Shown here: piece after piece, positions 6,981 through 16,170 of the stretch
Position numbering within the stretch: position 1 is the first letter of the stretch
Layout: each line of letters starts with the position of its first letter
Assembly (NCBI RefSeq): GCF_025399795.1
Contig: NZ_JAODTZ010000020.1
Coordinates: 1-64,000 of the forward strand
Length of the DNA stretch: 64,000 bases
From: Streptomyces rhizosphaerihabitans
GTDB lineage: Bacteria; Actinomycetota; Actinomycetes; Streptomycetales; Streptomycetaceae
Direction of reading: 5' to 3'
The notes under the pieces: generated by a model
Told to the model about the DNA's origin: nothing
Seen by the model: the letters and a program-made list of their open reading frames with translations, nothing else
Databases searched by the model: none
Position numbers and translations under genes: made by a program

Positions 6981-8711
6981 ATGCGCGTCAAGGTCGGATA
7001 CTTCAGGACCAGGTCACTCAGGAGACGCCTGCGCCGCTGCGCCCGTGAGGTGTTCGGCTGGGAGAGCCTGCGCCCGTCCCAACTCGCCGCCATGACAGCC
7101 GTGATGGAGGGGCGCGACACCATCGTGGTGATGCCGACGGGTGCGGGGAAGTCCGCCGTGTACCAGGTGCCGGGTGTGCTGCTGAAGGGGCCGACCGTGG
7201 TGGTCTCACCCCTGATAGCGCTTCAGCGGGACCAGGTCGCCAATCTCTCCCGTATCGAGGGACCCGGTGCCTCCGCCGTCAACTCCGCGCAGCGCGCACG
7301 GGACAACGAAGCCGTGTGGGAGCGGGTACGCGAAGGCAGCCTGGACTTTCTGTTCGTCTCGCCCGAGCAGCTCGCCAAGGACGAGGTGGTGGAGCAGATC
7401 GCCGCGGCCGCTCCCGCACTGATGGTGGTCGACGAAGCGCATTGCGTGTCCTCGTGGGGATACGACTTCCGGCCCGACTACCTGTCCCTGTGCCATGTGC
7501 GCGAGCGCATCGGCCGGCCTCCGCTCCTCGCCCTCACCGCCAGCGCGGCGGCTCCCGTACGGGCGGACATCGTGGAGCGGCTCGGGATGCACGAGGCGCA
7601 CGAGGTGGTCGCGGGGTTCGACCGCCGCAACATCACGCTGGAGGTCGTACGGCACCGGGAGAACACGGGGAAGCGCCGATGGGTGGTGGAACGCGCCGCG
7701 GCCGAGGCCAAACCCGGCATCGTCTACGCGGGAACGCGACGGGAGGCCGAGGAGTACGCGCGGGAACTGTCGGCGCTCGGATTCGACAGCGCCGCGTACC
7801 ACGCGGGGCTGTCGTCGGCCGAGCGCTCCCGGACGCACGATCGCTTCCGGGGCGGCGAACTCGACGTGGTCGTCGCCACCTCCGCGTTCGGGATGGGCAT
7901 CGACAAGCCGGACATCCGCTTCGTGCTGCACGCATCGGTGCCGGGGTCCCTCGACACCTACTACCAGGAGATCGGCCGGGCGGGCCGCGACGGGAAGCCG
8001 TCGACGGCGATCCTCGCGTACCGGCCCGAGGACCTCGGCGTGCAGCGGTTCCGGACGGGATCTCACCCCGACCCGGAGGCACTGGGCGGTCTGATCGACA
8101 CGGTGCGCGAGCACCGGGGACCGGTCACGGCGACCGGTCTGCGCGAGCGCACCGGTCTGTCCCAGACGCCGCTGACGTCGATGCTGCACCTGCTGGAGGA
8201 GGCGGGCGCCGTGACGGCGGAGAAGCGTGGCGGTGTTCGGGCCGTGCCCGGGGCGCGGCGGGACGCCTGCGTCCGCGAGGCGGTGCGGATCGCTTCCGCC
8301 CGTGTCGATCTGGAGCGTTCCCGGGTGGAGATGATGCGGGGCTACGCGGAGACGAACGGCTGTCGCCGACGCCACTTGCTCGGCTACTTCGGTGAGAGTC
8401 TGGCGGAAGGCGACTGCGCGGGTTGCGATATATGCACCCGTACAGCGGAGTCGAAGGAGGCCCCTGTCCGGACAGGGGACGTCCTGTCCGGTACGGGCCC
8501 TGACCCGCTGGAACCCGTGGCGGCCGACGGCGCCTTCCCACCCGGGATGCGGGTGGGGCACAGCACGTGGGGCGAGGGCGAGGTGATGAGCGAGGACGGG
8601 AACAGGATCACGGTTCTGTTCGAGAGCGTGGGCTATCGCACGCTCTCCCTCCCCGCCGTCCGGGCGCGAGGCCTGCTGACGCCGGTGTCGTCCGCCGCGC
8701 CGAGGGGCTGA
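6981..8711 (+). CDS. recQ: RecQ-family ATP-dependent DNA helicase
   Basis: Protein of 576 aa. Walker A is MPTGAGKSAVYQ (51-62). Motif Ia is VVSPLIALQRDQ. The Walker B/aromatic loop is VVDEAHCVSSWGYDFRPDY, diagnostic of RecQ. Later motifs are GMGIDKPDIR and YYQEIGRAGRDG. The zinc-binding segment near 455-480 has CRRRHLLGYFG, then CAGCDIC. A short barrel-like C-terminal segment (MRVGHSTWGEGEV...ITVLFE) replaces an HRDC domain. RecQ unwinds 3'-tailed DNA in recombination and repair. I chose MRVKVGYF (6981) because AGGAGTGCC lies just before it; the frame stays open 48 codons upstream. A convergent hairpin terminates it. Confidence 0.93.
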   Translation: MRVKVGYFRTRSLRRRLRRCAREVFGWESLRPSQLAAMTAVMEGRDTIVVMPTGAGKSAVYQVPGVLLKGPTVVVSPLIALQRDQVANLSRIEGPGASAVNSAQRARDNEAVWERVREGSLDFLFVSPEQLAKDEVVEQIAAAAPALMVVDEAHCVSSWGYDFRPDYLSLCHVRERIGRPPLLALTASAAAPVRADIVERLGMHEAHEVVAGFDRRNITLEVVRHRENTGKRRWVVERAAAEAKPGIVYAGTRREAEEYARELSALGFDSAAYHAGLSSAERSRTHDRFRGGELDVVVATSAFGMGIDKPDIRFVLHASVPGSLDTYYQEIGRAGRDGKPSTAILAYRPEDLGVQRFRTGSHPDPEALGGLIDTVREHRGPVTATGLRERTGLSQTPLTSMLHLLEEAGAVTAEKRGGVRAVPGARRDACVREAVRIASARVDLERSRVEMMRGYAETNGCRRRHLLGYFGESLAEGDCAGCDICTRTAESKEAPVRTGDVLSGTGPDPLEPVAADGAFPPGMRVGHSTWGEGEVMSEDGNRITVLFESVGYRTLSLPAVRARGLLTPVSSAAPRG

Positions 8712-8724
8712 CATCCCCTCGGCG
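8698..8724. terminator. terminator between recQ and the ROK gene
   Basis: Perfect 10-bp stem CGCCGAGGGG / CCCCTCGGCG with a 7-nt loop that contains the recQ stop codon. It lies between convergent genes. Confidence 0.75.
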
Positions 8725-8797
8725 TCGTCGGCACGCGTGGTCTGCCGGTGCCGCCCGGCGCGAAAATCGGAGCCGCTGCGACCACGCCGGACTACGG

Positions 8798-10066
8798 TCA
8801 TGGTTGACCGCCAGGCGTCACCCCCGTCCCCACCAGGGCCGACAACTGCGGGGAATACGTGGCATGCAGGACGAGCGCCGCGCTGCCCACCACCGCCGCG
8901 TCCGTGCCGAGCGGGGACGCCTCGACCTCCACGACCCGGATGTGACGGGACAGCGGGCGGCTCCTCAGTGCGGCGGCGACGACCGCGACGTAGCGGGACT
9001 CGACGTGCTGGATGCCGTGGCCGCCGAGAATGATCAGGTCGACGTCGAGGAAGTTCGCGATGTCGACCGCGACCGAGGCCACGTACTCCGCGGTCTCGTC
9101 GATGACCGCCGCGGCGACCGGGTCACCGGCCGCCGCGGCCACCCGGATGGCGGCGTGGTTGATCGCGTCGGGGTCCTCGGCGAACGCCCGCGCCAGCGCA
9201 CTGTCCGGGTGCGATCCTGCCGCGAGCCTGCGGTGCACCTCGGCAACGATCGCCGTGGGGTTGACGAGTCGCTCCAGGCAGCCCCGGTTGCCGCAGTAGC
9301 ACTCCGGACCGTCGGGCAGCACCGAGGAGTGCCCGAACTCGCCCGCGTTGCGTGAACCACCGCGGTACACCTGGTGGTTGAGGATGAGACCGCCGCCGAT
9401 ACCGGTGCCGAAGAAGAAGTAGGCGAAGTCCGCCACTCCCCTGCCGGCTCCCGACCAGCGCTCGCCGATCGCGGCGGCGGTGGCGTCGTTGTCGAGGGTC
9501 ACCGGCAGGCCGGTCGTCTCGCTGAGCATGTGCTGAACCGGCACCCGGGTCCAGTTGGCGAGTTGCGGCGCGCCGACGATCACGCCGTGTTCGATGTCGA
9601 TCGGTCCGGGAGTGGCGAGACCGATCCCCAGGACCTTGTCGCGGTCGACACCCGTCTCGGCCAGCACGTCGGCGACCAGTTCGGCCATGTCCTTCACGAC
9701 CTCGGCCGGATCGGTGACGTGGCGAGCCGGGCGCTTCTTGACGACCAGGGGCCGGCCGAGCAGGTCGACCACGGTGCAGCTCAGCTCCACCGGGTCGAAG
9801 TGGAGGCCGACGGCGCAGCCCGCGTCGGCGTTCACCCTCAGGGTGGTGCGAGGTTTCCCTCCGGCTGCTCCCTTGCTCTCGCCGTCCTCCCGGATGATGC
9901 CCTCCTCGATGAGCCGGCGCACGATGCCCGAGACGGTCTGCGGGGTCAGACCGGTGTACTGGGCGATCTCGACACGGCTGACGCCGTCGGCGAGCTGGAT
10001 CTGGTCCAGGACGACTGCCCGGTTGTATCGCCCGACCTTGGGAAGGTTCGTTCCTGCCTGCCGCAC
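8798..10066 (-). CDS. ROK-family transcriptional repressor
   Basis: Protein of 422 aa with a GTG start (10066-10064) after AGAGAGGACC. Residues 10-75 form a winged helix-turn-helix (RAVVLDQIQLADGVSRVEIAQ, then LTPQTVSGIVRRLIEEG). The rest is a ROK sugar-kinase-like fold with GIGLATPGPID, DNDATAAAIGE and FFGTGIGGGLI. It carries the ROK zinc site CYCGNRGCLE. This domain order is that of XylR/NagC-type repressors. It is divergent from a monosaccharide ABC transporter operon, so it probably controls that operon in response to its sugar. In S. coelicolor the ROK regulator Rok7B7 lies beside the xylFGH sugar transporter genes, a similar but differently ordered arrangement. Confidence 0.92.
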   Translation of the reverse strand: MRQAGTNLPKVGRYNRAVVLDQIQLADGVSRVEIAQYTGLTPQTVSGIVRRLIEEGIIREDGESKGAAGGKPRTTLRVNADAGCAVGLHFDPVELSCTVVDLLGRPLVVKKRPARHVTDPAEVVKDMAELVADVLAETGVDRDKVLGIGLATPGPIDIEHGVIVGAPQLANWTRVPVQHMLSETTGLPVTLDNDATAAAIGERWSGAGRGVADFAYFFFGTGIGGGLILNHQVYRGGSRNAGEFGHSSVLPDGPECYCGNRGCLERLVNPTAIVAEVHRRLAAGSHPDSALARAFAEDPDAINHAAIRVAAAAGDPVAAAVIDETAEYVASVAVDIANFLDVDLIILGGHGIQHVESRYVAVVAAALRSRPLSRHIRVVEVEASPLGTDAAVVGSAALVLHATYSPQLSALVGTGVTPGGQP

Positions 10067-10112
10067 GCACGGTCCTCTCTCGATGCCCCGACAACATATC
10101 TTCCCCTGCCCA

Positions 10113-10142
10113 TTGACTTAGTAAAACAAATGGATTTAGTGT
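10113..10142 (+). promoter_or_regulatory. promoter and probable ROK operator region of the sugar transporter
   Basis: TTGACT (10113-10118), an 18-nt spacer and TAGTGT (10137-10142) form a vegetative-type promoter. The AT-rich spacer holds a repeated TTAGT motif (10118-10122 and 10136-10140), each next to A/T runs. It is in the divergent gap between the ROK gene and the transporter, the expected place for the repressor to bind. Confidence 0.5.
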
Positions 10143-10278
10143 CCGGCCGCAGATGAAACATCCCGGACGCGAGGGCACGGACCTGTGCCACCGGAGGCAA
10201 GTTGATGTCCATGGAATGCCGCGGGCGGCTCGGCCCGAAGACGCCTCGGCGCGTTCCCGGCGGTGGGGAGCACCGCTC

Positions 10279-11829
10279 ATGACCGCCACCGCCCCGACCC
10301 TGCTGGAGATGGGGTCGATCACCAAGACGTTCCCCGGCGTCACCGCGCTCGCCGACGTCAGCCTCGTCGTGCGGGAAGGCGAGATCCACGCGATCTGCGG
10401 CGAGAACGGCGCCGGCAAGTCCACGCTCATGAAGGTGCTGAGCGGCGTCCACCCGTACGGCAGCTACACCGGGGACATCGTCTACCGGGGTGAGCAGGTC
10501 CGGTTCCACGACATCCGGGCCAGCGAACAGGCCGGCATCGTGATCATCCACCAGGAACTGGCCCTGGTGCCGGGCATGTCGATCACCGAGAACCTCTTCC
10601 TCGGCAACGAGCCGCGCCGACGCGGCTCGATCGACTGGAAGACGGCCCAGCGCCGAGCCCTGGAGCTGATGGAACAGGTCGGGCTCCGTGAGGACCCCGA
10701 CACCCTGATCAAGGACATCGGCGTCGGCAAGCAGCAGCTCGTCGAGATCGCCAAGGCGTTCGCGAAGGACGTGAAGCTGCTGATCCTCGACGAGCCGACC
10801 GCGGCCCTGAACGAGGACGACTCCCAGCACCTGCTCGACCTGCTGCGCGGCTTCCGCGAGCGGGGCATCACCTCGATCATCATTTCCCACAAGCTGAACG
10901 AGATCGAGGCGATCGCCGACACCATCACGATCCTGCGTGACGGCCGCACCATCGAGAGCCTCGACGTCCAGGCCGACGGCGTCAACGAGGACCGCATCGT
11001 GCGGGGCATGGTCGGCCGGGCACTCGACAGCCGCTTCCCCGACCGCACACCCGACATCGGCGAGGTCTTCTTCGAGGTCCGCGACTGGACGGTGCGGCAC
11101 CCGACCTCGGACGAACGGCTCGTGTGCAAGGGCTCGACGTTCCACGTCCGCCGCGGCGAGATCGTGGGCTTCGCGGGCCTCATGGGCGCCGGCCGAACCG
11201 AACTCGCGATGAGCCTCTTCGGCCGCTCCTACGGCACCTGGCTGTCCGGGCGCATCTTCAAGGACGGCGAGGAGATCCAGCTGAAGACGGTGGCGGACGC
11301 CATCGGCCACGGGCTGGCCTACGTCAGCGAGGACCGCAAGTCGATCGGCCTGAACCTGCTGGACGACATCAAGACCTCGATGGTGGCCGCCAAGCTGTCG
11401 AAGATCGCCCGGCGCAGCGTCATCGACCCGGTGCGCGAGAACCGGATCGCCGAGGAGTACCGCCAGAGCCTGAGGATCAAGACCCCCGGCGTCGACGAGG
11501 GTGTCGTCAAGCTCTCGGGCGGCAACCAGCAGAAGGTCGTCCTGGCGAAGTGGATGTTCACCGACCCCGACCTGCTGATCCTCGACGAGCCGACCCGCGG
11601 CATCGACGTGGGCGCCAAGTTCGAGATCTACGGGATCATCCAGCGGCTCGTCGCCCAGGGCAAGGGGGTCGTCGTCATCTCCTCCGAGCTGCCCGAGCTG
11701 ATCGGCCTGTGCGACCGCATCTACACGGTGTTCGAGGGCACCATCACCGGCGATGTGGCGCGTGACGACGCCGACCCGGAACTCCTGATGAAGCAGATGA
11801 CCGCTACCAAGAAGAGCCCGACTCCATGA
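10279..11829 (+). CDS. mmsA: monosaccharide ABC transporter, duplicated ATP-binding subunit
   Basis: Protein of 516 aa with two ATPase halves, as in RbsA/XylG/MmsA proteins. The first half has Walker A GENGAGKSTLMK (about 35-46), a signature region with GVGKQQLVEIAKAF, and Walker B LLILDEPTAAL. The second half has a degenerate Walker A (GLMGAGRTELAM), signature LSGGNQQKVVLAKW and Walker B LLILDEPTRGIDVGAK. It powers import of a pentose or hexose. The start at 10279 has GGTGGGGAG 8 nt upstream; the 42-codon extension upstream is unlikely. The stop overlaps the permease ATG by 4 nt (ATGA). Its promoter is next to the divergent ROK repressor. Confidence 0.92.
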   Translation: MTATAPTLLEMGSITKTFPGVTALADVSLVVREGEIHAICGENGAGKSTLMKVLSGVHPYGSYTGDIVYRGEQVRFHDIRASEQAGIVIIHQELALVPGMSITENLFLGNEPRRRGSIDWKTAQRRALELMEQVGLREDPDTLIKDIGVGKQQLVEIAKAFAKDVKLLILDEPTAALNEDDSQHLLDLLRGFRERGITSIIISHKLNEIEAIADTITILRDGRTIESLDVQADGVNEDRIVRGMVGRALDSRFPDRTPDIGEVFFEVRDWTVRHPTSDERLVCKGSTFHVRRGEIVGFAGLMGAGRTELAMSLFGRSYGTWLSGRIFKDGEEIQLKTVADAIGHGLAYVSEDRKSIGLNLLDDIKTSMVAAKLSKIARRSVIDPVRENRIAEEYRQSLRIKTPGVDEGVVKLSGGNQQKVVLAKWMFTDPDLLILDEPTRGIDVGAKFEIYGIIQRLVAQGKGVVVISSELPELIGLCDRIYTVFEGTITGDVARDDADPELLMKQMTATKKSPTP

Positions 11830-13127
11830 GCCGTATAACTGACCTGCAGAAGAACCTCTTCGGAGGCACGACCTCCAACGCCCGCCAGTTCGGCATGATC
11901 TCCACCCTGGTGGCGATCGTCCTGCTGTTCCAGATCTGGACCGACGGGCTGACGCTCACCTCCGGCAACCTCATCGCGGTCGCCAGCCAGTACTCGTACA
12001 TCCTGATCCTGGCCATCGGGATGCTGATGGTGATCGTCGCCGGGCACATCGACCTGTCGGTCGGCTCCGTCGCCGCGTTCACCGGCATCGTCGTCGCCAA
12101 GGCGATGCAGGAGTACTCGCTCCCCTGGCCGCTCGGCATCCTGCTCGGCCTGCTGGTCGGCGCGGCGATCGGCGCGTGGCAGGGCTTCTGGGTCGCCTAC
12201 ATCGGCATACCGGCCTTCATCGTGACCCTCGCCGGGATGCTGCTGTTCCGCGGCGGCAACCAGTACATCGGCAACGCCGACACGGTTCCGGTACCCGAGG
12301 GCTTCCGCAAGATCGGCGCCGGCTTCCTTCCCGAGGTGGGTCCGGACACCGGTTACAACAACCTGACGCTGCTGCTCGGGGCGGCCGCCTGCGCGGGCAT
12401 GGTGTGGCGTGAGTGGAAGGCGCGCCAGACCCGCCGTGAGATGAAGGCCGACGTGGCGCCGCTGTGGGTCATGGGCGTCCGGCTGGCCGTCATGCTCGGT
12501 GTCATCATCTTCGCGACGCTCCGCTTCGCCGGTGGCCGGATCGGCACCAGCCTGCCGATCTCCGGCATCATCCTGATCGTCCTGGTCCTCGCGTACTCGT
12601 ACTACACGCGCAACACCATCGGCGGCCGGCACATCTATGCCGTCGGCGGCAACGCGCGAGCGGCCGAACTGTCGGGTGTGAAGCTCAAGCGGGTCAACTT
12701 CTTCGTCATGATGAACATGTCGGTGCTGGCCGCGCTGGCAGGCATGATCTTCGTGGCACGGTCCGCGGCCTCCGGCCCCCAGGACGGTCTGAGCTGGGAA
12801 CTGGACGCCATCGCCGCGGTGTTCATCGGCGGCGCGGCGGTCTCCGGCGGCCTCGGCACCGTCAGCGGCTCGATCGTCGGCGGTCTGGTGATGGCCCTGC
12901 TCAACAACGGCCTCCAGCTGGAGGGTGTCGGCTCGGACCTGGTCCAGATGATCAAGGGGCTCGTCCTGCTCCTCGCCGTCGCCTTCGACGTCTACAACAA
13001 GAGCCAGGGACGCTTCTCGATCCTCGGGGCGCTGATGCGTCCGTTCCGGCGGGACGACGATCCGTCCACACCGAAGACGCCGCCGTCCCCGGCCTCCGAC
13101 ACCGACAAGGCCAAGGTCGCGGGCTGA
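11826..13127 (+). CDS. mmsB: monosaccharide ABC transporter permease
   Basis: Protein of 433 aa of the RbsC/XylH/MmsB permease family (BPD_transp_2). Many membrane segments are visible, for example ISTLVAIVLLFQIW, SYILILAIGMLMVIVAGHID and GILLGLLVGAAIGAWQG. It contains the family motif HIDLSVGSVAAFTG and the coupling-type segment GGRHIYAVGGNARAAELSGV. The end is cytoplasmic, Pro/Ser/Lys-rich. Length and the large loop in the middle fit the MmsB/XylH subgroup rather than RbsC. The 4-nt overlap with the ATPase gene suggests coupled translation. Confidence 0.92.
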   Translation: MSRITDLQKNLFGGTTSNARQFGMISTLVAIVLLFQIWTDGLTLTSGNLIAVASQYSYILILAIGMLMVIVAGHIDLSVGSVAAFTGIVVAKAMQEYSLPWPLGILLGLLVGAAIGAWQGFWVAYIGIPAFIVTLAGMLLFRGGNQYIGNADTVPVPEGFRKIGAGFLPEVGPDTGYNNLTLLLGAAACAGMVWREWKARQTRREMKADVAPLWVMGVRLAVMLGVIIFATLRFAGGRIGTSLPISGIILIVLVLAYSYYTRNTIGGRHIYAVGGNARAAELSGVKLKRVNFFVMMNMSVLAALAGMIFVARSAASGPQDGLSWELDAIAAVFIGGAAVSGGLGTVSGSIVGGLVMALLNNGLQLEGVGSDLVQMIKGLVLLLAVAFDVYNKSQGRFSILGALMRPFRRDDDPSTPKTPPSPASDTDKAKVAG

Positions 13128-13332
13128 CGCCCGCAGCCTCCGGCCGCGATCACTCCACCTCCCCCGACGACCGGGCACCCGGTCTCCTGACAACCGGGTG
13201 CCCGGTCCCCCACACCAGTACGACCAGCCATGGGCACACGGTCCGGCGGTGTCCCACCGCACCGCCACTGCCGCGCTCGACGGCGCAGCACAACTCCGGC
13301 AACCAGCACCACACGAAGGGTTCGACTCCACC

Positions 13333-14436
13333 ATGCGCTCACTCGTCATCAGAAGCATCGCCGCCGTCGGCGCAGCTGCCCTGCTCACCCTGGGTACGGC
13401 CTGCTCCAACGAACGTGAGGGTTCCACCGCCAGCACCGACGGCAAGGGCTTCGGGAAGGACGCCCTGATCGGCGTCGCCCTCCCGGCCAAGACCTCGGAG
13501 AACTGGGTGCTCGCCGGCGACCTGTTCACCAACGGTCTGAAGGAGGCGGGCTTCAAGGGCGACGTCCAGTACGCGGGCGCCTCGACCACCGTCGCCGACC
13601 AGCAGGCGCAGATCTCCTCCATGGTCACCAAGGGCGCGAAGGTCATCGTGATCGGCGCGACCGACGCCTCGCAGCTCTCCACCCAGGTCTCGCAGGCCAA
13701 GGAGGCCGGCGCCACCGTCATCGCCTACGACCGTCTGATCACCAACACCAAGGACGTCGACTACTACATCGCCTACGACAACTTCAAGGTCGGCCAGCTC
13801 CAGGGCCAGGCCCTCGTCGACGGCATGAAGGCCAAGAAGCCCAAGGGCCCGTGGACGATCGAACTGTTCTCCGGCTCGCCGGACGACAACAACTCGAAGG
13901 TGTTCTTCGACGGAGCGATGGAGGTGCTCAAGCCTCTCATCGACAAGGGCGACATCGTTGTCGGCTCCAAGCAGACCGACATCAAGCAGACCGCGACCCA
14001 GGGCTGGAAGGCCGAGAACGCCCAGCAGCGCATGGACTCGCTGCTGACCTCCGCCTACGGCGGCAAGAAGACCCTCGACGGTGTCCTGTCCCCGAACGAC
14101 ACCCTGGCCCGCGCGATCCTCACCTCGGTGAAGGGCGCCGGCAAGCCGGTCCCGGTCGTCACCGGCCAGGACTCCGAGGTCGAGTCGGTCAAGTCGATCA
14201 TGGCCGGTCAGCAGTACTCGACCATCAACAAGGACACCCGCAAGCTCGTCGCCGAGACCATCAACATGGTCAAGTCCCTGCAGAAGGGCGACAAGCCGAC
14301 CATCAACGACACCAAGTCGTACGACAACGGCTCCAAGGTCGTCCCGTCCTACCTCCTCCCGCCCGTCATCGTGACGAAGAAGAACGCGGCCGAGGCCTAC
14401 GCCAACGACCCCAAGCTCTCGCCGCTCACGAAGTAG
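13333..14436 (+). CDS. chvE: monosaccharide ABC transporter substrate-binding lipoprotein (ChvE/XylF type)
   Basis: Protein of 367 aa. The signal peptide ends in a lipobox LGTAC with the modified cysteine at residue 24. The mature part is a two-lobed type I sugar-binding fold: DALIGVALPAKTSENWVLAG, VIGATDASQLSTQVSQAKEAGATVIAYDRLI, then YIAYDNFKVGQLQGQ and VVTGQDSEVESVKSI. These are close to ChvE and XylF proteins, which bind xylose, arabinose, glucose or galactose. The start at 13333 gives the shortest sensible signal peptide. It follows the permease after about 205 nt, in which no promoter is obvious, and is followed by two terminator hairpins. Placing the binding protein last differs from the xylF-first order of S. 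coelicolor. Confidence 0.92.
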   Translation: MRSLVIRSIAAVGAAALLTLGTACSNEREGSTASTDGKGFGKDALIGVALPAKTSENWVLAGDLFTNGLKEAGFKGDVQYAGASTTVADQQAQISSMVTKGAKVIVIGATDASQLSTQVSQAKEAGATVIAYDRLITNTKDVDYYIAYDNFKVGQLQGQALVDGMKAKKPKGPWTIELFSGSPDDNNSKVFFDGAMEVLKPLIDKGDIVVGSKQTDIKQTATQGWKAENAQQRMDSLLTSAYGGKKTLDGVLSPNDTLARAILTSVKGAGKPVPVVTGQDSEVESVKSIMAGQQYSTINKDTRKLVAETINMVKSLQKGDKPTINDTKSYDNGSKVVPSYLLPPVIVTKKNAAEAYANDPKLSPLTK

Positions 14437-14456
14437 CACCGCAGGAAACACCGATC

Positions 14457-14503
14457 ACCGCCGTCGCCCGTCCCGGGATGTCTCCGGGGCGGGCGACGGC
14501 GGT
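14457..14503 (+). terminator. terminator after sugar transporter operon
   Basis: Long inverted repeat ACCGCCGTCGCCCG / CGGGCGACGGCGGT with a CG-rich loop, 20 nt after the chvE stop. Confidence 0.85.
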
Positions 14504-14597
14504 TCGCATTCCTCAAGGAGTGATGCCCGATACCGCTGCCGGTATCGGGAGGGCCGTCGGGAGGGCCGCGCGCACGAGGTGACGCACAGCCCTCCCG

Positions 14598-14636
14598 CCC
14601 GTTCGCCCCGCCGCGGACCGCGGCGGGGCGAACGGG
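14598..14636. terminator. bidirectional terminator between convergent genes
   Basis: Perfect 17-bp stem (CCCGTTCGCCCCGCCGC and complement) with a 5-nt loop, just beyond the stop of the leftward lipoprotein gene. Confidence 0.85.
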
Positions 14637-14664
14637 TCGCCGGGCCTTTCAGAGGGCATCCGCT

Positions 14665-15735
14665 CTAGACGTCAGATGTCGGTGTGGCGTCCACCTTGGT
14701 CACCTGGGTGCTGATGGAGTAGACGGCGGGTTCGCCCTGTGCGGAGATGATTCCGAGCTCCGTCTGTACGTAGTGGCGGACGACCTTGTACATGTGTGCG
14801 TCCGGGTTGTGCTTGACCAACGGCTTGTCCGAGTCGCCGAGGTTGATGTACGAGTGCAGGTCCTTGGCGAGGAAGGTCTCCTCGACGGCGCTGTCTGACA
14901 ACACGAGGGCGCCACCGTCCGTGGTCTTCGCGGCGAAGACGTCCCCGGCGTGGGGGGCGGTCTTTTTGAAGTCGACCCAGGCATGCCCGTCCAGGTTGTC
15001 GGCCCGTTCGGTGTACCAGGACCTGCCGGTACGCCGGGCCGAGGTGTCGGCAAGCGGGGTGCTGCGCCCGCCTGTCACCCACAGATCGGTGACCAGTTCC
15101 GGCAACTGAGAGGGAGCCGTCCCACCGATCCTGGTGCCGGGGGCGGCAATCTTCATCAATCCGGCTCGGTCGAGGGCGATGTGCGGCGCCTTGGCCAAGT
15201 CAGGCCCTACGAAGTCGCGCGCAACGACCATCCGCCAGCCGTCACCAGAGCGCTTGAACACGATGAACCTGATGTCCTTCGACCACAGTTTGCCCGGCTT
15301 GCCATGGGCGAGCTGCGCGCCTTGGGCGCGCACCAGGAACCAGTCGGCCTTGGCGGAAGCGGGCGGGATGTAGAAGGTGCGGTTGACGTAGACGAACGGA
15401 GCGAGGTTGTCCGCAACGTCGCTCTTGTCGAGGGCTGGTATCTGCGTGAAGTACGCCTTGTCCATCGCAAGGACAGCGTCACCTTCCGCCTTCGCCATGA
15501 GAGTGGCGGAACGCTGGGCGTTGGCCTGGTTGTTGACCTTCTGATAGGCGTCCACCGTCTTGTTCGCCTCGGCCTTGGTGAGCAACGGCCTCTCGGCCGA
15601 CGGAGCGTCCGCCTTGGAATCCGTGTCGGTGGTGGAGCATCCGGTCAAGGAGGCGGCGGCTGCAAGGACGGCCGCGGCGAACGCGCCGATGCGCGTGGCA
15701 CGGGCCATGTGAGCAGAGCGGGTCGAGTGGGCCAT
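14665..15735 (-). CDS. exported lipoprotein of unknown function
   Basis: Protein of 356 aa. It begins MAHSTRSAHMARATRIGAF, then a hydrophobic stretch and the lipobox LTGC, so it is anchored to the outer face of the membrane. The mature domain is mixed alpha/beta with AEANKTVDAYQKVNNQ, FVYVNRTFYIPP, WFLVRAQGAQLAHG and a late strand-rich half with YINLGDSDKPLVKHNPDAHM. I do not recognise a named family. The 102-codon extension upstream of this ATG is arginine/serine-rich and has no signal, so I rejected it. It lies downstream of and on the same strand as the GH87 gene but is separated from it by about 435 nt and two hairpins, so it is probably transcribed separately. Confidence 0.8.
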   Translation of the reverse strand: MAHSTRSAHMARATRIGAFAAAVLAAAASLTGCSTTDTDSKADAPSAERPLLTKAEANKTVDAYQKVNNQANAQRSATLMAKAEGDAVLAMDKAYFTQIPALDKSDVADNLAPFVYVNRTFYIPPASAKADWFLVRAQGAQLAHGKPGKLWSKDIRFIVFKRSGDGWRMVVARDFVGPDLAKAPHIALDRAGLMKIAAPGTRIGGTAPSQLPELVTDLWVTGGRSTPLADTSARRTGRSWYTERADNLDGHAWVDFKKTAPHAGDVFAAKTTDGGALVLSDSAVEETFLAKDLHSYINLGDSDKPLVKHNPDAHMYKVVRHYVQTELGIISAQGEPAVYSISTQVTKVDATPTSDV

Positions 15736-15934
15736 AGCAAGGGATCCCCGTTTCTTGTGTTCTTTCGGCGACCGCCCTGTGCGACGCGCGCACGAGATGA
15801 TCGCCGTGTCACGATATCGACCCCCCTCACCACGGCGGCAACTTCCGTTACATCTCGAAACCGGACCGCAACTTTCCGAATCTGAGGTGGCAACAGATTT
15901 TCGGCGGCCACCGACCTGAGTTTTCAGCTGTCGC

Positions 15935-15959
15935 AGTCCGGCCGGCAACCGGCCGGACT
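15935..15959. terminator. perfect hairpin upstream of the lipoprotein gene
   Basis: AGTCCGGCCGG-CAA-CCGGCCGGACT, 11-bp perfect stem. It lies in the 435-nt gap between the GH87 and lipoprotein genes; apart from this and the hairpin at 16113-16141 I see nothing coding in the gap. Confidence 0.55.
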
Positions 15960-16112
15960 CCGCCCGGACTTCGCAGGAGCACAGCGCCAACCAGGCCGGA
16001 TGCTCTGTATGCCGGCCATGACCAAAGTGCAGTGCGGCCACTGTGTTCAGCGGCGGATGTCGGCGGTCGGAACCGGGCGACCACCGGGCACGGCAGAGCG
16101 GGCACGGCAGAG

Positions 16113-16141
16113 CGGGGCCGCCCTCGCGGAGGGCGGCCCCG
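16113..16141 (-). terminator. terminator after GH87 gene
   Basis: Perfect 13-bp stem CGGGGCCGCCCTC / GAGGGCGGCCCCG with a GCG loop, 29 nt after the GH87 stop on the minus strand. A 14-bp direct repeat (GGGCACGGCAGAGC type, two copies) lies just beyond it. Confidence 0.85.
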
Positions 16142-16170
16142 TACCGTTCAGTGCCCGTGCCGTCCGGGTC

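Noticed and set aside
7206..8801. 531-aa leftward ORF across recQ
   Set aside because: Antisense to a helicase with all motifs; arginine/histidine-rich composition typical of a shadow frame in high-GC DNA.
11721..13721. 666-aa leftward ORF across the sugar permease
   Set aside because: Antisense to a well-supported ABC permease and binding protein; composition biased to Asp, His and Arg with no domain pattern.
14504..14597. Possible short gene between the two terminators after the sugar transporter
   Set aside because: The open frame is short and ends in the second hairpin, with no clear start or similarity.
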